A stretch of 64,000 bases of DNA from an uncultured Legionella sp. (GCA_902168255.1 CABHON010000006.1:62001-126000), one strand, 5' to 3'. Counted from the first letter of the stretch, positions 52,254 through 62,194 are shown. Notes: a model not told the origin generated them from the letters alone. Program-made: numbers and translations.

Positions 52254-55091
52254 TTATCCTCCCCCAGACGGCGCCAATGAAGGTGAAGGCGTTCTTGACA
52301 TCTCATTTTCTTCATCTTCTTCCTCTGTGGATTTATTTGAATTTGAATTATCGGGAGATGGTCTAGATAAATCCCAAGGAGAACGTGTGCTTTCTTCCGC
52401 TGATACTTGTTCAGTTTCTTGGGCTTGAATTACGTTTTTCTCATTAGTAATTGCTTCATTGATAATAGCCTCTTTAACGCTTTCTTTTTCTTCTCCAGCC
52501 ACTTGGATGGCGCTCTGCGCTTCCACACCAGCTGATTCACAAGAAGAAGCCAAGGCACCAGAAACGTCGTCAGGTGAGACCAACTCTTTATCATATACCA
52601 TTTCTGAGGACATCATCCCAGTTTGTGCATCTTCTGTTACTTTTAAAACAGCATTCTCACCAAATGCTACTGTATATCCATTACCGTCACTATTGGGCGT
52701 TACAATCCCTCTTTCTCCTCCAATAACCATATTTGAAAAACGTTGTTCGCGTTCTTGCGGGGATTCAGGGTTCAGTGCTGCGGTGCTTCTCACTGATAAA
52801 GATGTATTTGCTGTTTCCGCAGGTTTTGGACGAGCATCTTGCATTTCTACTATACGGTTTTTTTCAGGTTGCGACCCCGTACTTGCAGCAACAGGCGTAG
52901 GTTGGGAAAGCGCCCCTCCCACTTCTGCTTGCTGGGCTGCCTTTGGTTGGGCAAATCGTTTAAGACGGGCATCCCGCAGTTGTTGGCTTGTTTGGGGCTC
53001 AGCATTTGTAACAGGTGTAGATTGTTGTTGGGAAGATGTTCCGACCACTCCTGCTTGTTGTACTGGCTGTGTTTGATTAAGAGGCGCGTCTTGTGATGGT
53101 ACAGGTTCAGGCTGTACTGCATTCTGAACAGGCGTTGATTGAGAAGTTTCCACACCATAATAATTTGCTAATGTGGCAAGATTGTTAACGCGATTATCGG
53201 CCTCTTGCTTAACAGAATTATAATAGTCTACGTCTTGCTGATTGGCCAATGCAGAACTTCTTGAAGGATTTGCCTGAACATGGGCTAAAGTTGCCGCAGC
53301 TTCATCACGCTGTTGAATGGCTTTTTGATATTCTTCTGCTACAAGCATTCGATTTTCTGAAACAGTACCATTATAAAAGGCTTCTCTAACAGCGGGATTT
53401 TGATCAATAGTAGCAGCAATAGCTTGTCGCTCTCCATCATCGAAGCGCCGTTGAAATGCTGGTGTATCTGCTTGTGGCCTGAGTTGTGGTTGAGGGGCGG
53501 CATTCACAGCTGACGTTGCAGTAACAGGAGCAACGGGCGCTACTATAGAAGCTGCAGGCACGATCTCCTCTTGCGGAGGAACCTGCGATGGAGTCTCTTC
53601 TTGTGGCGGTACCGGAGAAGCTATTCCAGCTGCTATCTTTGCTTCTTCTCTTTCAATTTCCTGAGTCAATACATGATAAGCCTTCATAACTTGATTTTGG
53701 TTCACGCGATTACTTGGAATATCGTAATTAGAATATTCTTGAGATTTACTAATTTGTGCATCCATAAGAAGATCCATTTTATCTTGTATCTTATCCTTTT
53801 CTGGTTCTCCCGAGTCTTTCCTTTGATCAAATGGTACATCAGCGGGTAATGAATCCCATTGTTGAGAAGAGATTCCTAAAACCCTCATCGCTTGCTTTTT
53901 TGTCATGGGTGGTGCTACAACAGACATATCTTTATTCGGTGTCCAAGCCCACGCCCTTCTCGCAGCAGCTTCAAATTGTTGGTGTCGTCGGTTTTCTCGA
54001 TCTATTTCACGAAGAGTATGGCCAGGATGACTTTGAACTTCTTGAGCAGGCTGAGTGTCTACTGGAGTCCTTCCTTGCTCTTGTTGTTGACTAGCTTCTT
54101 CACGAGCTTCGCGCGCAGCTCTCAAAGCCCCCTGTGATGTTCTACGTTGAAGTTCCAGAAGCATATCCTCGCGCCTAGAGACCTGCATATAATGCTCCCT
54201 AGGGGCAACCCCCACACCACTTTGAGCAGCAGACATATCCCATCGTGCTTCATCTGTACGAATATTTTCCATTGTTCGGTTAACTGCTTCTCGTTCAGTT
54301 GCAATTTGTTCACGAATAGAGGCGGCTTCTCTTTCATGTGCATCAGCAGCCATTTCGCCCATTCTAACCTCATTTAATATTGCCGGGCGATCGGAGTGAT
54401 TGAGAGGCAATCTTTCTAGCCCCCTTTGTAAGGAATCAACCTTTGTTCTTATTTCACTCGCTTGTTGTTCCAGATGCCACGCATTTGCTTCTTTTTGTTG
54501 TAAAGCAGCTAACTTTTCCGCTTGACTTTGTGACGCTTGTTCAAAACTTTGAGTGGCTTCTTTATATTCTGCCTCTGAAATGAGGTAACGATTTCCTTGT
54601 TTTTGAGAAAGGCTCTTTTCAAGATTTTTCTTATTCTTATTGGAATGCCACTTGGTATTTTCATCTGAAGCAGAGATGTAATTAGTTAAATAACTTTGAT
54701 AAGACCTTGATCGTCTAAGTGTATTGTTGGCTTGGTTAATGAGATCCTTAAGTGCTTGCCTGTCTGTCGTTAGTTTATTTGCCCCACCGTTAAGCAAATT
54801 GCTTTTGTTTCTGTCATCCAGCCAAAATGCTTGGGATTCATTTGTAGAAGTACTTTCTTCTTCAAGATAATCTTCATTCGGATAATACTCTTTCTCAAAT
54901 AGCCACTGATTAATCCTTTGGGCTTCTTCTTCTCCATATAACCATTCAGCGGCCCGTAATCGAATGTTAGTATCTTGGGCTATACCCGCAGGGGTTTTTC
55001 GAAAAATCTCATAGCTTACGGGATCCCAACCAAACCTAGCGGTTTGAGATATAACCTGTTGGGGTTTTAAGGACTGACTGGTTACTGCCAT
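52254..55091 (-). CDS. Large Gln/Ala/Glu-rich coiled-coil protein, candidate secreted effector
   Basis: I do not recognise this 945-residue protein. An N-terminal 130 residues (ARFGWDPVSYEIFRKTP...INQWLFEKEYYPNEDYLEEES) look folded. Residues 180-380 form long charged helices, likely coiled coil (EQASEIRTKVDSLQRGLERL; REAASIREQIATEREAVNR). A segment at about 410-500 (KKQAMRVLGISSQQWDSLP...VMKAYHVLTQEIE) faintly recalls a J-like helical fold but lacks HPD. Residues 500-780 are Pro/Gln/Ala repeats. The end is EEEDEENEMSRTPSPSLAPSGGG. A Glu-rich patch within the last 25 residues is like the E-block of Dot/Icm substrates. There is no signal peptide. It precedes the helicase gene by 58 bp. Confidence 0.7.
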   Translation of the reverse strand: MAVTSQSLKPQQVISQTARFGWDPVSYEIFRKTPAGIAQDTNIRLRAAEWLYGEEEAQRINQWLFEKEYYPNEDYLEEESTSTNESQAFWLDDRNKSNLLNGGANKLTTDRQALKDLINQANNTLRRSRSYQSYLTNYISASDENTKWHSNKNKKNLEKSLSQKQGNRYLISEAEYKEATQSFEQASQSQAEKLAALQQKEANAWHLEQQASEIRTKVDSLQRGLERLPLNHSDRPAILNEVRMGEMAADAHEREAASIREQIATEREAVNRTMENIRTDEARWDMSAAQSGVGVAPREHYMQVSRREDMLLELQRRTSQGALRAAREAREEASQQQEQGRTPVDTQPAQEVQSHPGHTLREIDRENRRHQQFEAAARRAWAWTPNKDMSVVAPPMTKKQAMRVLGISSQQWDSLPADVPFDQRKDSGEPEKDKIQDKMDLLMDAQISKSQEYSNYDIPSNRVNQNQVMKAYHVLTQEIEREEAKIAAGIASPVPPQEETPSQVPPQEEIVPAASIVAPVAPVTATSAVNAAPQPQLRPQADTPAFQRRFDDGERQAIAATIDQNPAVREAFYNGTVSENRMLVAEEYQKAIQQRDEAAATLAHVQANPSRSSALANQQDVDYYNSVKQEADNRVNNLATLANYYGVETSQSTPVQNAVQPEPVPSQDAPLNQTQPVQQAGVVGTSSQQQSTPVTNAEPQTSQQLRDARLKRFAQPKAAQQAEVGGALSQPTPVAASTGSQPEKNRIVEMQDARPKPAETANTSLSVRSTAALNPESPQEREQRFSNMVIGGERGIVTPNSDGNGYTVAFGENAVLKVTEDAQTGMMSSEMVYDKELVSPDDVSGALASSCESAGVEAQSAIQVAGEEKESVKEAIINEAITNEKNVIQAQETEQVSAEESTRSPWDLSRPSPDNSNSNKSTEEEDEENEMSRTPSPSLAPSGGG

Positions 55092-55150
55092 TTTTCGCTC
55101 CTCAATAATAGCAAAATACTTATTCTATTATTTTAGCACCATGAATATTC

Positions 55151-58100
55151 TCAATCAAGCGCAGGTTTACTTCGCTTTTTATTCATGGCTAACACAAAAA
55201 ACATGGGGACAAATAAAACTGCTAAACAAGTGGATCCTAACATTCCTCCAATAATGCCTGCTCCTACCGAATGTTGGGCATTAGCCCCAGCGCCTGTTGC
55301 AATCACTAATGAGATACTTCCAAAGATAAAAGCCAAAGAAGTCATAATAATAGGCCTGAAACGGACCTGGGCAGCAAATACTGCTGCTTCTGCCAGCGTT
55401 GTTTTATGTTTTCGTACATGCTCTAAGGCAAACTCGAGAATAAGAATAACGTTTTTTGCAGATAACCCAATTAACGTTAATAGACTAATTTGAAAATAAA
55501 TATCATTGGGTTTTTGAAAAACAAATAACGTAATAGCCGCCCCTAATAAAGCGCATGGCAATACAAGGATAACTACCAGGGGCAATCCCCACAGCTCATA
55601 TAAACCGGCAAGGATTAAAAATACCATGGTTAACCCTAACCCTGCTGCAATGAGTGATTGATCACCGGCAAGATTTTCTTGATACGCAGGGCCAAACCAT
55701 TGAATGGAATATCGTTCTCCCAATGCTTTAGGCACTGCATCTCGGATGGCGTTCATAATATCGCCCTGGGTATAACCTTGTTGGCTATTGGGATTAACAA
55801 CAATTTGACTGGCAAGGTAATCATTTAAACGCGTAACCACTTCAGGGCCATTTTTATATTCTATAGAAGCTAAACTACCCACAGGTACCATAGACCCAGA
55901 GTTGGATTTTACATATACCGTATTCAATTTTTCTGGCATGTTCCGAAAACGGTATTCGCCTTGCAAGATTACCCAATACAAATCATTCCATTTACTAAAG
56001 TAGTTAACATAGTAATTGCCAAATATAGATTGAAGTGCATTATAGACATCCACATACCTTACACCATATAAATAAGCTTTTTGTGCATTTAAATGCACAT
56101 ATAACTGGGGTGTATTCACATTATAAAATTGCTGGGCGCTTAGCACCGATTTATAGTTTTTTTGTAGATAGCTTACCAAGTTAACTGAATCCTGGTACAT
56201 TTGATCAATGGTTACTGGCTGTCTTGCTTGAAGATAAAAAGTAACGCCTCCTGTAGAACTCATGCCACGAATAGGTGGCTGATTGAAAGCAAAACCCGTA
56301 ACGTTTTTATTTTGATTGTTGATGTCATTGGTTGCTGCAATGGCTGCATTAATGTCTCCATTTTTCCCTGAACGTTCACTATAAGGTTTCAAAATGGCAC
56401 TGAGTGTCGCGGTATTTGTCTTGGTTGTATTATTATCGGCAATATCCCTTCCACCTAATATAGCCACACGCTCCATGTAAGGTAACTTCATCATTTTGGC
56501 AGCAATTTCTTTCGCTTCTGTGAGGGTATATTGCATTGAGCCTGCCGAAGTGACATGAAAATCATCATAAAAGTATCCCATATCTTCTAAAGGGATTAAG
56601 GCGGTGGGAATATGATGGAATAGAATGCCTGTAGCAGCAATAATCAGTACCCAAAAGAACAACATGGGTTTAACATGGTTTATTCCCCATTGAATACCAT
56701 GCATATATTTTGTTTTTACCCACTCGAATCCTTTATTAAATGCTTTGAATTTATTGCCTAATGATTCCCCTTTCTTCTTCTCCTTAAGAAAAATTGCACA
56801 TAATGTAGGTGTCAAGGTTAATGCCACAATACCCGATAAAGTAACGGAAATAGCGATAGTAACGGCAAACTGCTGCATTAAGGTTCCTGCAAATCCTCCT
56901 AAAAATGCTACTGGTATAAATACCGCATTGAGAACCATCACAATGGCAATAATAGGAGCTGCTACTTCTTGCATTGCCTCAATAGCTGCTGTCTTGGCAT
57001 CGCACCCTTTTTCATCCATAATCCTATCCACGCATTCCAATACAACAATCGCATCATCCACTACAATACCAATAGCAAGCACCATCCCAAATAACGTCAT
57101 TGTATTAATGCTAAAACCCAGTATATACGTACCTGCAAACGCCCCCACAATGGAAACAGGAATAGCTAATACAGGAATAATGGTTCCTCGAATGCTTTGA
57201 ATGAACAGTAAAATGACTAAAAAAACAAGGACGAAAGCAGTAATTAATGTAGTAATAACCGCTTCAATTGAAGATAAAACAAATACAGAAGAATCGTAAT
57301 GATAATAATATTTAATACCCTTGGGCATGTGCTTACTGGCTTCTTTCAAAGCTGCATCAATTTCTTTTTTTACCGCAAGCTGGTTAGCACCTGGCGCTAA
57401 AGAAATGAGGACACCTGTAATTTGCTTTGGTTCTATTTTACCCGATACTTTATCCTTTATCATTGAATAAAAATAAGTACTATACGATTGGGCATCTAAC
57501 TTAACATTTGCCACATCTTTTAATTTCACCACCTGAACGCCATTTTGCGTGGCTCGAATCACTACGTTCTTAAATTGCGATACCGTCGTATAGTAACCAG
57601 TAGGATTAATTAGAAAGTTAAATTTTTCTTTTCCTTTCATCGGTTCCATGGCATTCATACCAATAGAATATTGAGCGTTTTGATCCTTAATTGCTTGGGC
57701 AACATCTTGGAAGCCAACTTTATAATAATCCATTTTATTTGGATCTAAGATTGCTCGCATTGCATAAGCTCGCTGCCCGCTAATACTGACAACCCCAACA
57801 CCAGGGACTTGTTCCAGCAAAGGATAAATATAACGTTGGACATAATTGCTCACAAAAAGCGTATCAGGATAGCCTCCTTCAGAATAAAAAGGAATAACGA
57901 GAAAAAGATCTGGACTTGCCATTCGCACTGTCACCCCTTGCTGTTGAACCTGCTCAGGAAGTTGAGGCATAGCGGTGTTAATGCGATTGAGCACATCCGC
58001 CTCAACAGAATTTAAATCAGTACCGGTTTCAAAATAAATGTTTAACGTGTACGTATTGCTGCCATTAGCTGACGAAGATTGCATATAGAGCATATTGGCA

Positions 58101-58318
58101 ACACCTGACATTTGATCTTCAATCGGTGCTGCAATGGCATTGGCAATAGCATTGCTACTTGCTCCCGGAAACGTTGCTGTTACCGTAATAGAGGGCGGGA
58201 CAATATTAGGATATTGTTCAATAGGTGAATAATAAATAGCCACCGTTCCTGCTAATAAAATGACTAAAGCAATGACAGTTGATAATACTGGGCGAAGGAT
58301 AAAATAACGACAAAACAT
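55151..58318 (-). CDS. RND-family multidrug efflux pump, inner-membrane subunit (AcrB-like)
   Basis: This 1055-residue HAE-1 type RND transporter starts with the first membrane helix (FILRPVLSTVIALVILLAGTVAIYY). It has the two large periplasmic loops, and TM4 with the proton-relay aspartates in GIVVDDAIVVLECVDRIM. The second-half relay lysine is in IGLSAKNVILILEFALEHVRK. It expels hydrophobic compounds through a tripartite complex using proton motive force. It starts 1 bp after the adaptor stop and is the last gene of the operon OMF-adaptor-pump. No TetR or two-component regulator adjoins the operon. Confidence 0.93.
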   Translation of the reverse strand: MFCRYFILRPVLSTVIALVILLAGTVAIYYSPIEQYPNIVPPSITVTATFPGASSNAIANAIAAPIEDQMSGVANMLYMQSSSANGSNTYTLNIYFETGTDLNSVEADVLNRINTAMPQLPEQVQQQGVTVRMASPDLFLVIPFYSEGGYPDTLFVSNYVQRYIYPLLEQVPGVGVVSISGQRAYAMRAILDPNKMDYYKVGFQDVAQAIKDQNAQYSIGMNAMEPMKGKEKFNFLINPTGYYTTVSQFKNVVIRATQNGVQVVKLKDVANVKLDAQSYSTYFYSMIKDKVSGKIEPKQITGVLISLAPGANQLAVKKEIDAALKEASKHMPKGIKYYYHYDSSVFVLSSIEAVITTLITAFVLVFLVILLFIQSIRGTIIPVLAIPVSIVGAFAGTYILGFSINTMTLFGMVLAIGIVVDDAIVVLECVDRIMDEKGCDAKTAAIEAMQEVAAPIIAIVMVLNAVFIPVAFLGGFAGTLMQQFAVTIAISVTLSGIVALTLTPTLCAIFLKEKKKGESLGNKFKAFNKGFEWVKTKYMHGIQWGINHVKPMLFFWVLIIAATGILFHHIPTALIPLEDMGYFYDDFHVTSAGSMQYTLTEAKEIAAKMMKLPYMERVAILGGRDIADNNTTKTNTATLSAILKPYSERSGKNGDINAAIAATNDINNQNKNVTGFAFNQPPIRGMSSTGGVTFYLQARQPVTIDQMYQDSVNLVSYLQKNYKSVLSAQQFYNVNTPQLYVHLNAQKAYLYGVRYVDVYNALQSIFGNYYVNYFSKWNDLYWVILQGEYRFRNMPEKLNTVYVKSNSGSMVPVGSLASIEYKNGPEVVTRLNDYLASQIVVNPNSQQGYTQGDIMNAIRDAVPKALGERYSIQWFGPAYQENLAGDQSLIAAGLGLTMVFLILAGLYELWGLPLVVILVLPCALLGAAITLFVFQKPNDIYFQISLLTLIGLSAKNVILILEFALEHVRKHKTTLAEAAVFAAQVRFRPIIMTSLAFIFGSISLVIATGAGANAQHSVGAGIIGGMLGSTCLAVLFVPMFFVLAMNKKRSKPALD

Positions 58319-58319
58319 G

Positions 58320-59615
58320 TTATGGTTTTCCCTCTGGTTTAGGTTGCGAGATAGCCTTATCTATCACAACTTTTTGCTTATCTGAAATCCGTGTATTCCC
58401 CGAGATAACCACCACCTCTCCATTATTTAACCCTTTAGTAATCATCCATTGCCCTTCCGGCAGCATTTCACCAGTTTTTACATATCGTTGATGAGCAATC
58501 CCTTTTTCGACTACATACACAAAAGAACCTTGATTACTTGTTAATACAGCCTCTTGAGGTAAACGAAAGACATGTAAATATTCAATACCATGCAAATAAA
58601 CCGTCACATATTGGCCGGACAATAATTTATTTTTTAAGAAGCGATTATCGACATAAGCACGCATACTCCATGCGCCATTATCGGTAGCAATACGGGTGTC
58701 TAAAAACTCTACATATCCGGCATTATTAATACGTTTTCCATTGGCAAGCTCCATATCAATGCGAAATGTACCCTGTTCAGGAATAATCATTTTTTTATTT
58801 AGAACGCCGTCTTCAATCATCAATCGCTCGTCTTCCGGCATTGAAAAAAGCAAATACATTTGATTGACTGAGTTAATATTGTTTAACTGGGTTTGAAATG
58901 CCGTTACCATCGTACCAACCGTTACTTGGCGTTCGCCAATATAGCCATCAGCGGGAGACCGAACTAAACAATAACGTAAATTTAATTTCATTTGCTCAAT
59001 ATTCGCTTCATCCGTTTTCACATTCCCTACTGCTGCTTGGTATTGAATCCGTGCATTTTCAACATCCTGTTTAGAAACAGCTTTATATTGATACAAATCC
59101 TCATAACGTTGGTATATATGCCGATAATTTTCTTCAGCCGCCCGATCTTTGATTAATTGGCCTTGGTAAGATTTCAGATCCCATTCAAAGGGCCGCGGAT
59201 CGATTTGATACAATGGTTGTCCTTTTTTTACAAAAGTCCCTTCTTTGTAGAGTTGTTTATAAAGAACACCACTGACACGTGGTACTACAGGATAATCCAC
59301 CCGCCCTTGTACCATAGCAGGATAGTTAAGAACATAAGGAACATTGGTTTCGTAGACTGTTGCCGTATCGACATGAGAATACGGATTATCCGCAGTTTTT
59401 TTGTCAGAACAACTGGCTAATATAATTGATAACCCAACTATACAACCCCATAAAATATTAGACTTCTTTCCAAACCTGCTTATGCGCGAGGAATTGGAGG
59501 AGACTCGGAGCGCAGAAACGAAGTGTACACGCAAGTACATGAGGATTCGAGCACCGACTCGACGAGCAAGTTCTCCGCAGAAGTAGGGTTTGGAAAGAAG
59601 TCTATTTTTTTTCAT
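58320..59615 (-). CDS. RND efflux periplasmic adaptor (AcrA-like lipoprotein) with MITE-derived N-terminal extension
   Basis: This 431-residue membrane-fusion protein carries YPVVPRVSGVLYKQLYKEGTFVKKGQPLYQIDPRPFEWDL (lipoyl half), a coiled-coil hairpin around 160-210, the second lipoyl half RSPADGYIGERQVTVGTMV, and a beta-barrel with GQYVTVYLHG. A lipoprotein signal ILWGCIVGLSIILASCSDKK appears only after residue 52. Residues 5-52 are encoded by a MITE and its duplicated TA: 142 + 2 bp = 48 codons, in frame. Without the element the protein would read MKKNNILWGCIVGLSIILASC, a normal signal of 383 residues in total. Whether translation still starts at 59615 or at a later codon is unclear. It follows the OMF gene and precedes the pump gene by 1 bp. 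Confidence 0.88.
   Translation of the reverse strand: MKKNRLLSKPYFCGELARRVGARILMYLRVHFVSALRVSSNSSRISRFGKKSNILWGCIVGLSIILASCSDKKTADNPYSHVDTATVYETNVPYVLNYPAMVQGRVDYPVVPRVSGVLYKQLYKEGTFVKKGQPLYQIDPRPFEWDLKSYQGQLIKDRAAEENYRHIYQRYEDLYQYKAVSKQDVENARIQYQAAVGNVKTDEANIEQMKLNLRYCLVRSPADGYIGERQVTVGTMVTAFQTQLNNINSVNQMYLLFSMPEDERLMIEDGVLNKKMIIPEQGTFRIDMELANGKRINNAGYVEFLDTRIATDNGAWSMRAYVDNRFLKNKLLSGQYVTVYLHGIEYLHVFRLPQEAVLTSNQGSFVYVVEKGIAHQRYVKTGEMLPEGQWMITKGLNNGEVVVISGNTRISDKQKVVIDKAISQPKPEGKP
59461..59602 (-). mobile_element. MITE-like element, copy 2, inside the efflux adaptor gene
   Basis: 142 bp with ends GACTTCTTTCCAAAC and GTTTGGAAAGAAGTC and TA on each side (59459-59460, 59603-59604). It is inverted relative to copy 1 at 5701-5841 and about 90% identical. 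It is inserted after the fourth codon of the adaptor signal peptide, and the reading frame is open through it. Confidence 0.85.
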
Positions 59616-59641
59616 AAGTTCTTTTCTTTATATAAATAGAA

Positions 59642-59764
59642 ATGCTCAAAGCGCATGACTTTGCAGTGAGGCGCAAGCGAAGCAGGCGAGGGAGTGTACG
59701 CATAGTACATGACCGAAGCCGATGCAGCTTGCAACGAAACTGCAAAGTCATGCGCTTTGAGCAT
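59642..59764. repeat. 26-bp inverted-repeat element covering the end of the OMF gene
   Basis: ATGCTCAAAGCGCATGACTT (59642-) begins a 26-bp arm whose exact inverse, ending CTTTGAGCAT, closes the element at 59764. The centre contains GTGTACGCATAGTACATGA, which resembles the middle of the MITEs. The last codons and stop of the OMF gene (59748) lie in the right arm. The strong hairpin could act as a processing or attenuation site between the OMF and adaptor genes. Confidence 0.75.
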
Positions 59765-61130
59765 ATCCCCCTCCTAAATCTTGATACAACTGCACAATAG
59801 TATTCAACTGGGCTAACTTCGCTTGGGCTAAATTAATTTGTGCATTTTCCCAATTTATCTTGTTCGTTAGTAGTGTCGGGTAACTATACAAGCCTTTTTT
59901 GTAGCTAATTCTGGCTAAATCATAGGCTTCTTGGGCACTTTCCGTGTTTTGAATTTGATCTTGATAACTTTCCGTGTAACGGCTATGGGCAGACAGATCT
60001 GTATCTACTTCTTGAAAAGATGTTTTAACCGTTTGAACATAATTATGGTATGCCGTGTAATATTCACCTTTAGCTGTTTTAATTTGGGCTAGCGCCGGCG
60101 CATTCAATAAAGGTTGAGTGATTAATTCCTGGTGATTCCAATAGCCAGTACTATTTGACGCAAAATTACTTAACTCAGGGGACGCAGCTCCTAATGATCC
60201 TGTTAACGTGAACGTAGGAAAAAATGTAGAGGTTGCAATACCAATTTGTGCATTAGCAGCAATTAGCTGTTCTTCTGCCTGACGAACATCGGGACGGTTT
60301 TTTAATACTTGAGAGGGTAAATTCACTGGCACCATGCCGTTGCTCTTCAATTGCATAAAATTTAATCCCTTCTGAATCTCTCCAGGATTTTCATTCAATA
60401 AAAGCCGCAACGCATTTCTTGAGACAACCACATTATTTTGAAAAATAGGTAATTGCGCTTCTGCTGTTTTCCATTGTTGTTTTGATTGTTGTAACGCATG
60501 CAGGGAAATTAACCCTTTTTGGTATTGAATTTCATTCAATAAATATAAATTCTTAGTGTCATCTACCAATTGCTCTTGCAATGCCACTAAATACGACTGC
60601 CCTAAATAAGAAAAATAGCTACCTGCTGTTTGACCAATAATGGTTAACCGAACCGCATCTTTCGCTGCATTCGCTTCTGCTAAATTTGCTTTTGCAAATT
60701 CTATGGAGCGAATCAGTTGAAACAGATTCAATGAAAAGCTAGGCATAAATCCAATATTATAACCTGAGGATAAAAACTGATTATTGGCATTATTGCTTCC
60801 TAACACCAGATTGACGGTGGGAATCCAGGAAAATTCTATCTGTTCAAGTTGTCCTTGAGCAGCCATTGATTGCCCAACAGCCATTTGAATATTATTATTC
60901 CGTTTTAATGCTGTTTCAATTAGGTAAGACAACTGTGGATCATCAAATTTTTCCCACCATGCCATCATAGGCAAATCTTCAGCACTTGAATACGACAATG
61001 CATCTGGGCTTATCCACTGAGTTGGCTGTTGGGTAGATGGTTTTTTATAGGTCGGGCCGTATAAAGCGCAACTACTTACAGAGGAAACCGCAATAACCAT
61101 GACACCAGAAATAAATATACGCCTATTCAC
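59748..61130 (-). CDS. RND efflux outer-membrane factor (OprM/NodT-like lipoprotein)
   Basis: This 460-residue protein has a lipoprotein signal (MNRRIFISGVMVIAVSSVSSC), then YGPTYKKPSTQQPTQW, the usual start of NodT/OprM proteins. Two OEP repeats follow: MMAWWEKFDDPQLSYLIETALKRNNNIQMA..., then NLPSQVLKNRPDVRQAEEQLIAANAQIGIATSTFFPTFTLTGSLGA. A trimer forms the exit duct across the outer membrane. The last four residues (AQSA) and the stop are encoded by an inverted-repeat element, so the natural C-terminus may have been altered. It is the first gene of the efflux operon and is divergent from folD. Confidence 0.9.
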   Translation of the reverse strand: MNRRIFISGVMVIAVSSVSSCALYGPTYKKPSTQQPTQWISPDALSYSSAEDLPMMAWWEKFDDPQLSYLIETALKRNNNIQMAVGQSMAAQGQLEQIEFSWIPTVNLVLGSNNANNQFLSSGYNIGFMPSFSLNLFQLIRSIEFAKANLAEANAAKDAVRLTIIGQTAGSYFSYLGQSYLVALQEQLVDDTKNLYLLNEIQYQKGLISLHALQQSKQQWKTAEAQLPIFQNNVVVSRNALRLLLNENPGEIQKGLNFMQLKSNGMVPVNLPSQVLKNRPDVRQAEEQLIAANAQIGIATSTFFPTFTLTGSLGAASPELSNFASNSTGYWNHQELITQPLLNAPALAQIKTAKGEYYTAYHNYVQTVKTSFQEVDTDLSAHSRYTESYQDQIQNTESAQEAYDLARISYKKGLYSYPTLLTNKINWENAQINLAQAKLAQLNTIVQLYQDLGGGYAQSA

Positions 61131-61216
61131 TCATACTCCCACCACTAGTACTTTTAATTAAAACTGAAATTAGCGTTATATTAAACGGATATTTTAAGAA
61201 TTGCTACGGGTATACC

Positions 61217-61228
61217 GAAGGTACCTTC
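61217..61228. promoter_or_regulatory. 12-bp perfect palindrome in the folD/efflux intergenic region
   Basis: GAAGGTACCTTC is a perfect palindrome about midway in the 203-bp gap between the divergent OMF and folD genes. It could be an operator or chance; no regulator gene is nearby. Confidence 0.2.
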
Positions 61229-61333
61229 ACAGAAAACCCCACGGCTATGAGTATATAATTTTTCTTCTAGCTCTGGCCATCCAATGCAAGATCAGTAATA
61301 ATACTCTTTTTTAAAAGGTAAAAAATCCTTCGT

Positions 61334-62194
61334 ATGACAGCTAAAATCCTTGATGGTAAATGGGTAGCAGAACAACTGCAACAAACCCTCAAAGAACAAG
61401 TGGCCGAACGTGTTAAAAACGGTTTGCGTTCACCTGAACTTGCTGTTATCTTGGTTGGTGAGCATGCCGCTTCCCATATTTATGTAAAAAACAAACGAGC
61501 CGCGTGTCAAACCGTGGGTTTCACTTCTCATGCTTACGCTCTGCCTGAAAATACAACCGAACAGGCATTATTACAGCTTATTCAAGAATTAAATGAAAAT
61601 CAGGATGTAGATGGAATTTTAGTCCAATTACCACTACCTTCACATATAGATACTAATAAAATAATTGAAGCGATTCGTCCTACGAAAGACGTGGATGGTT
61701 TTCACCCCTATAATTTAGGGCGTTTAGCACAAAAGCACCCCTTTATCCGTCCTTGTACACCTCATGGTATTATTAATCTGCTTCAGTGGTATAATCTTAA
61801 TCTTAAGGGTCTTCATGCCGTTGTTGTAGGAGCATCTAATATTGTTGGCCGTCCTATGGCATTAGAATTATTAATCGCTGGCTCAACCGTAACCATTTGT
61901 CATAGCCGCACAAAAAACCTTGAACAACATGTAGCGAATGCAGACTTACTTATTGTTGCTGCTGGAATAATGGATTTAGTGCAAGCCCAATGGATAAAAA
62001 AAGGGGCCATTGTCGTGGATGTTGGCATTCATCGCTTAGAGGATGGTAAACTACGTGGAGATTTGGATTTTCATGCTGCCGCTGAACGGGCTTCTTGGAT
62101 TACGCCTGTTCCTAAAGGAGTTGGGCCAATGACAATCACTACCTTACTTCAAAATACGTTACTTTGTATGGAAAAAAATAATGACCGGTCATAA
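61334..62194 (+). CDS. folD: Bifunctional methylenetetrahydrofolate dehydrogenase/cyclohydrolase
   Basis: FolD interconverts methylene-, methenyl- and 10-formyl-THF with NADP. The 286-residue protein starts [23 protein letters not shown]. It has the catalytic [14 protein letters not shown] (Tyr and Lys), [42 protein letters not shown] and the nucleotide fold [19 protein letters not shown] late [21 protein letters not shown] matches the PGGVGPMT signature, with KGVGPMT in place. The standard length is 280-290. It overlaps the MFS gene by 14 bp. Confidence 0.96.
   Translation: MTAKILDGKWVAEQLQQTLKEQVAERVKNGLRSPELAVILVGEHAASHIYVKNKRAACQTVGFTSHAYALPENTTEQALLQLIQELNENQDVDGILVQLPLPSHIDTNKIIEAIRPTKDVDGFHPYNLGRLAQKHPFIRPCTPHGIINLLQWYNLNLKGLHAVVVGASNIVGRPMALELLIAGSTVTICHSRTKNLEQHVANADLLIVAAGIMDLVQAQWIKKGAIVVDVGIHRLEDGKLRGDLDFHAAAERASWITPVPKGVGPMTITTLLQNTLLCMEKNNDRS

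Noticed and set aside
52459-53076. 205-codon open frame antisense to the 945-residue protein gene
   Set aside because: It is a shadow created by the Gln/Ala/Pro-rich composition of the true gene on the other strand. It has no ribosome site, and its Ser/Ala/Cys-rich product has no domain.
56745-57200. 151-codon open frame antisense to the RND pump
   Set aside because: It lies antisense to conserved membrane helices; the pump frame is unambiguous.
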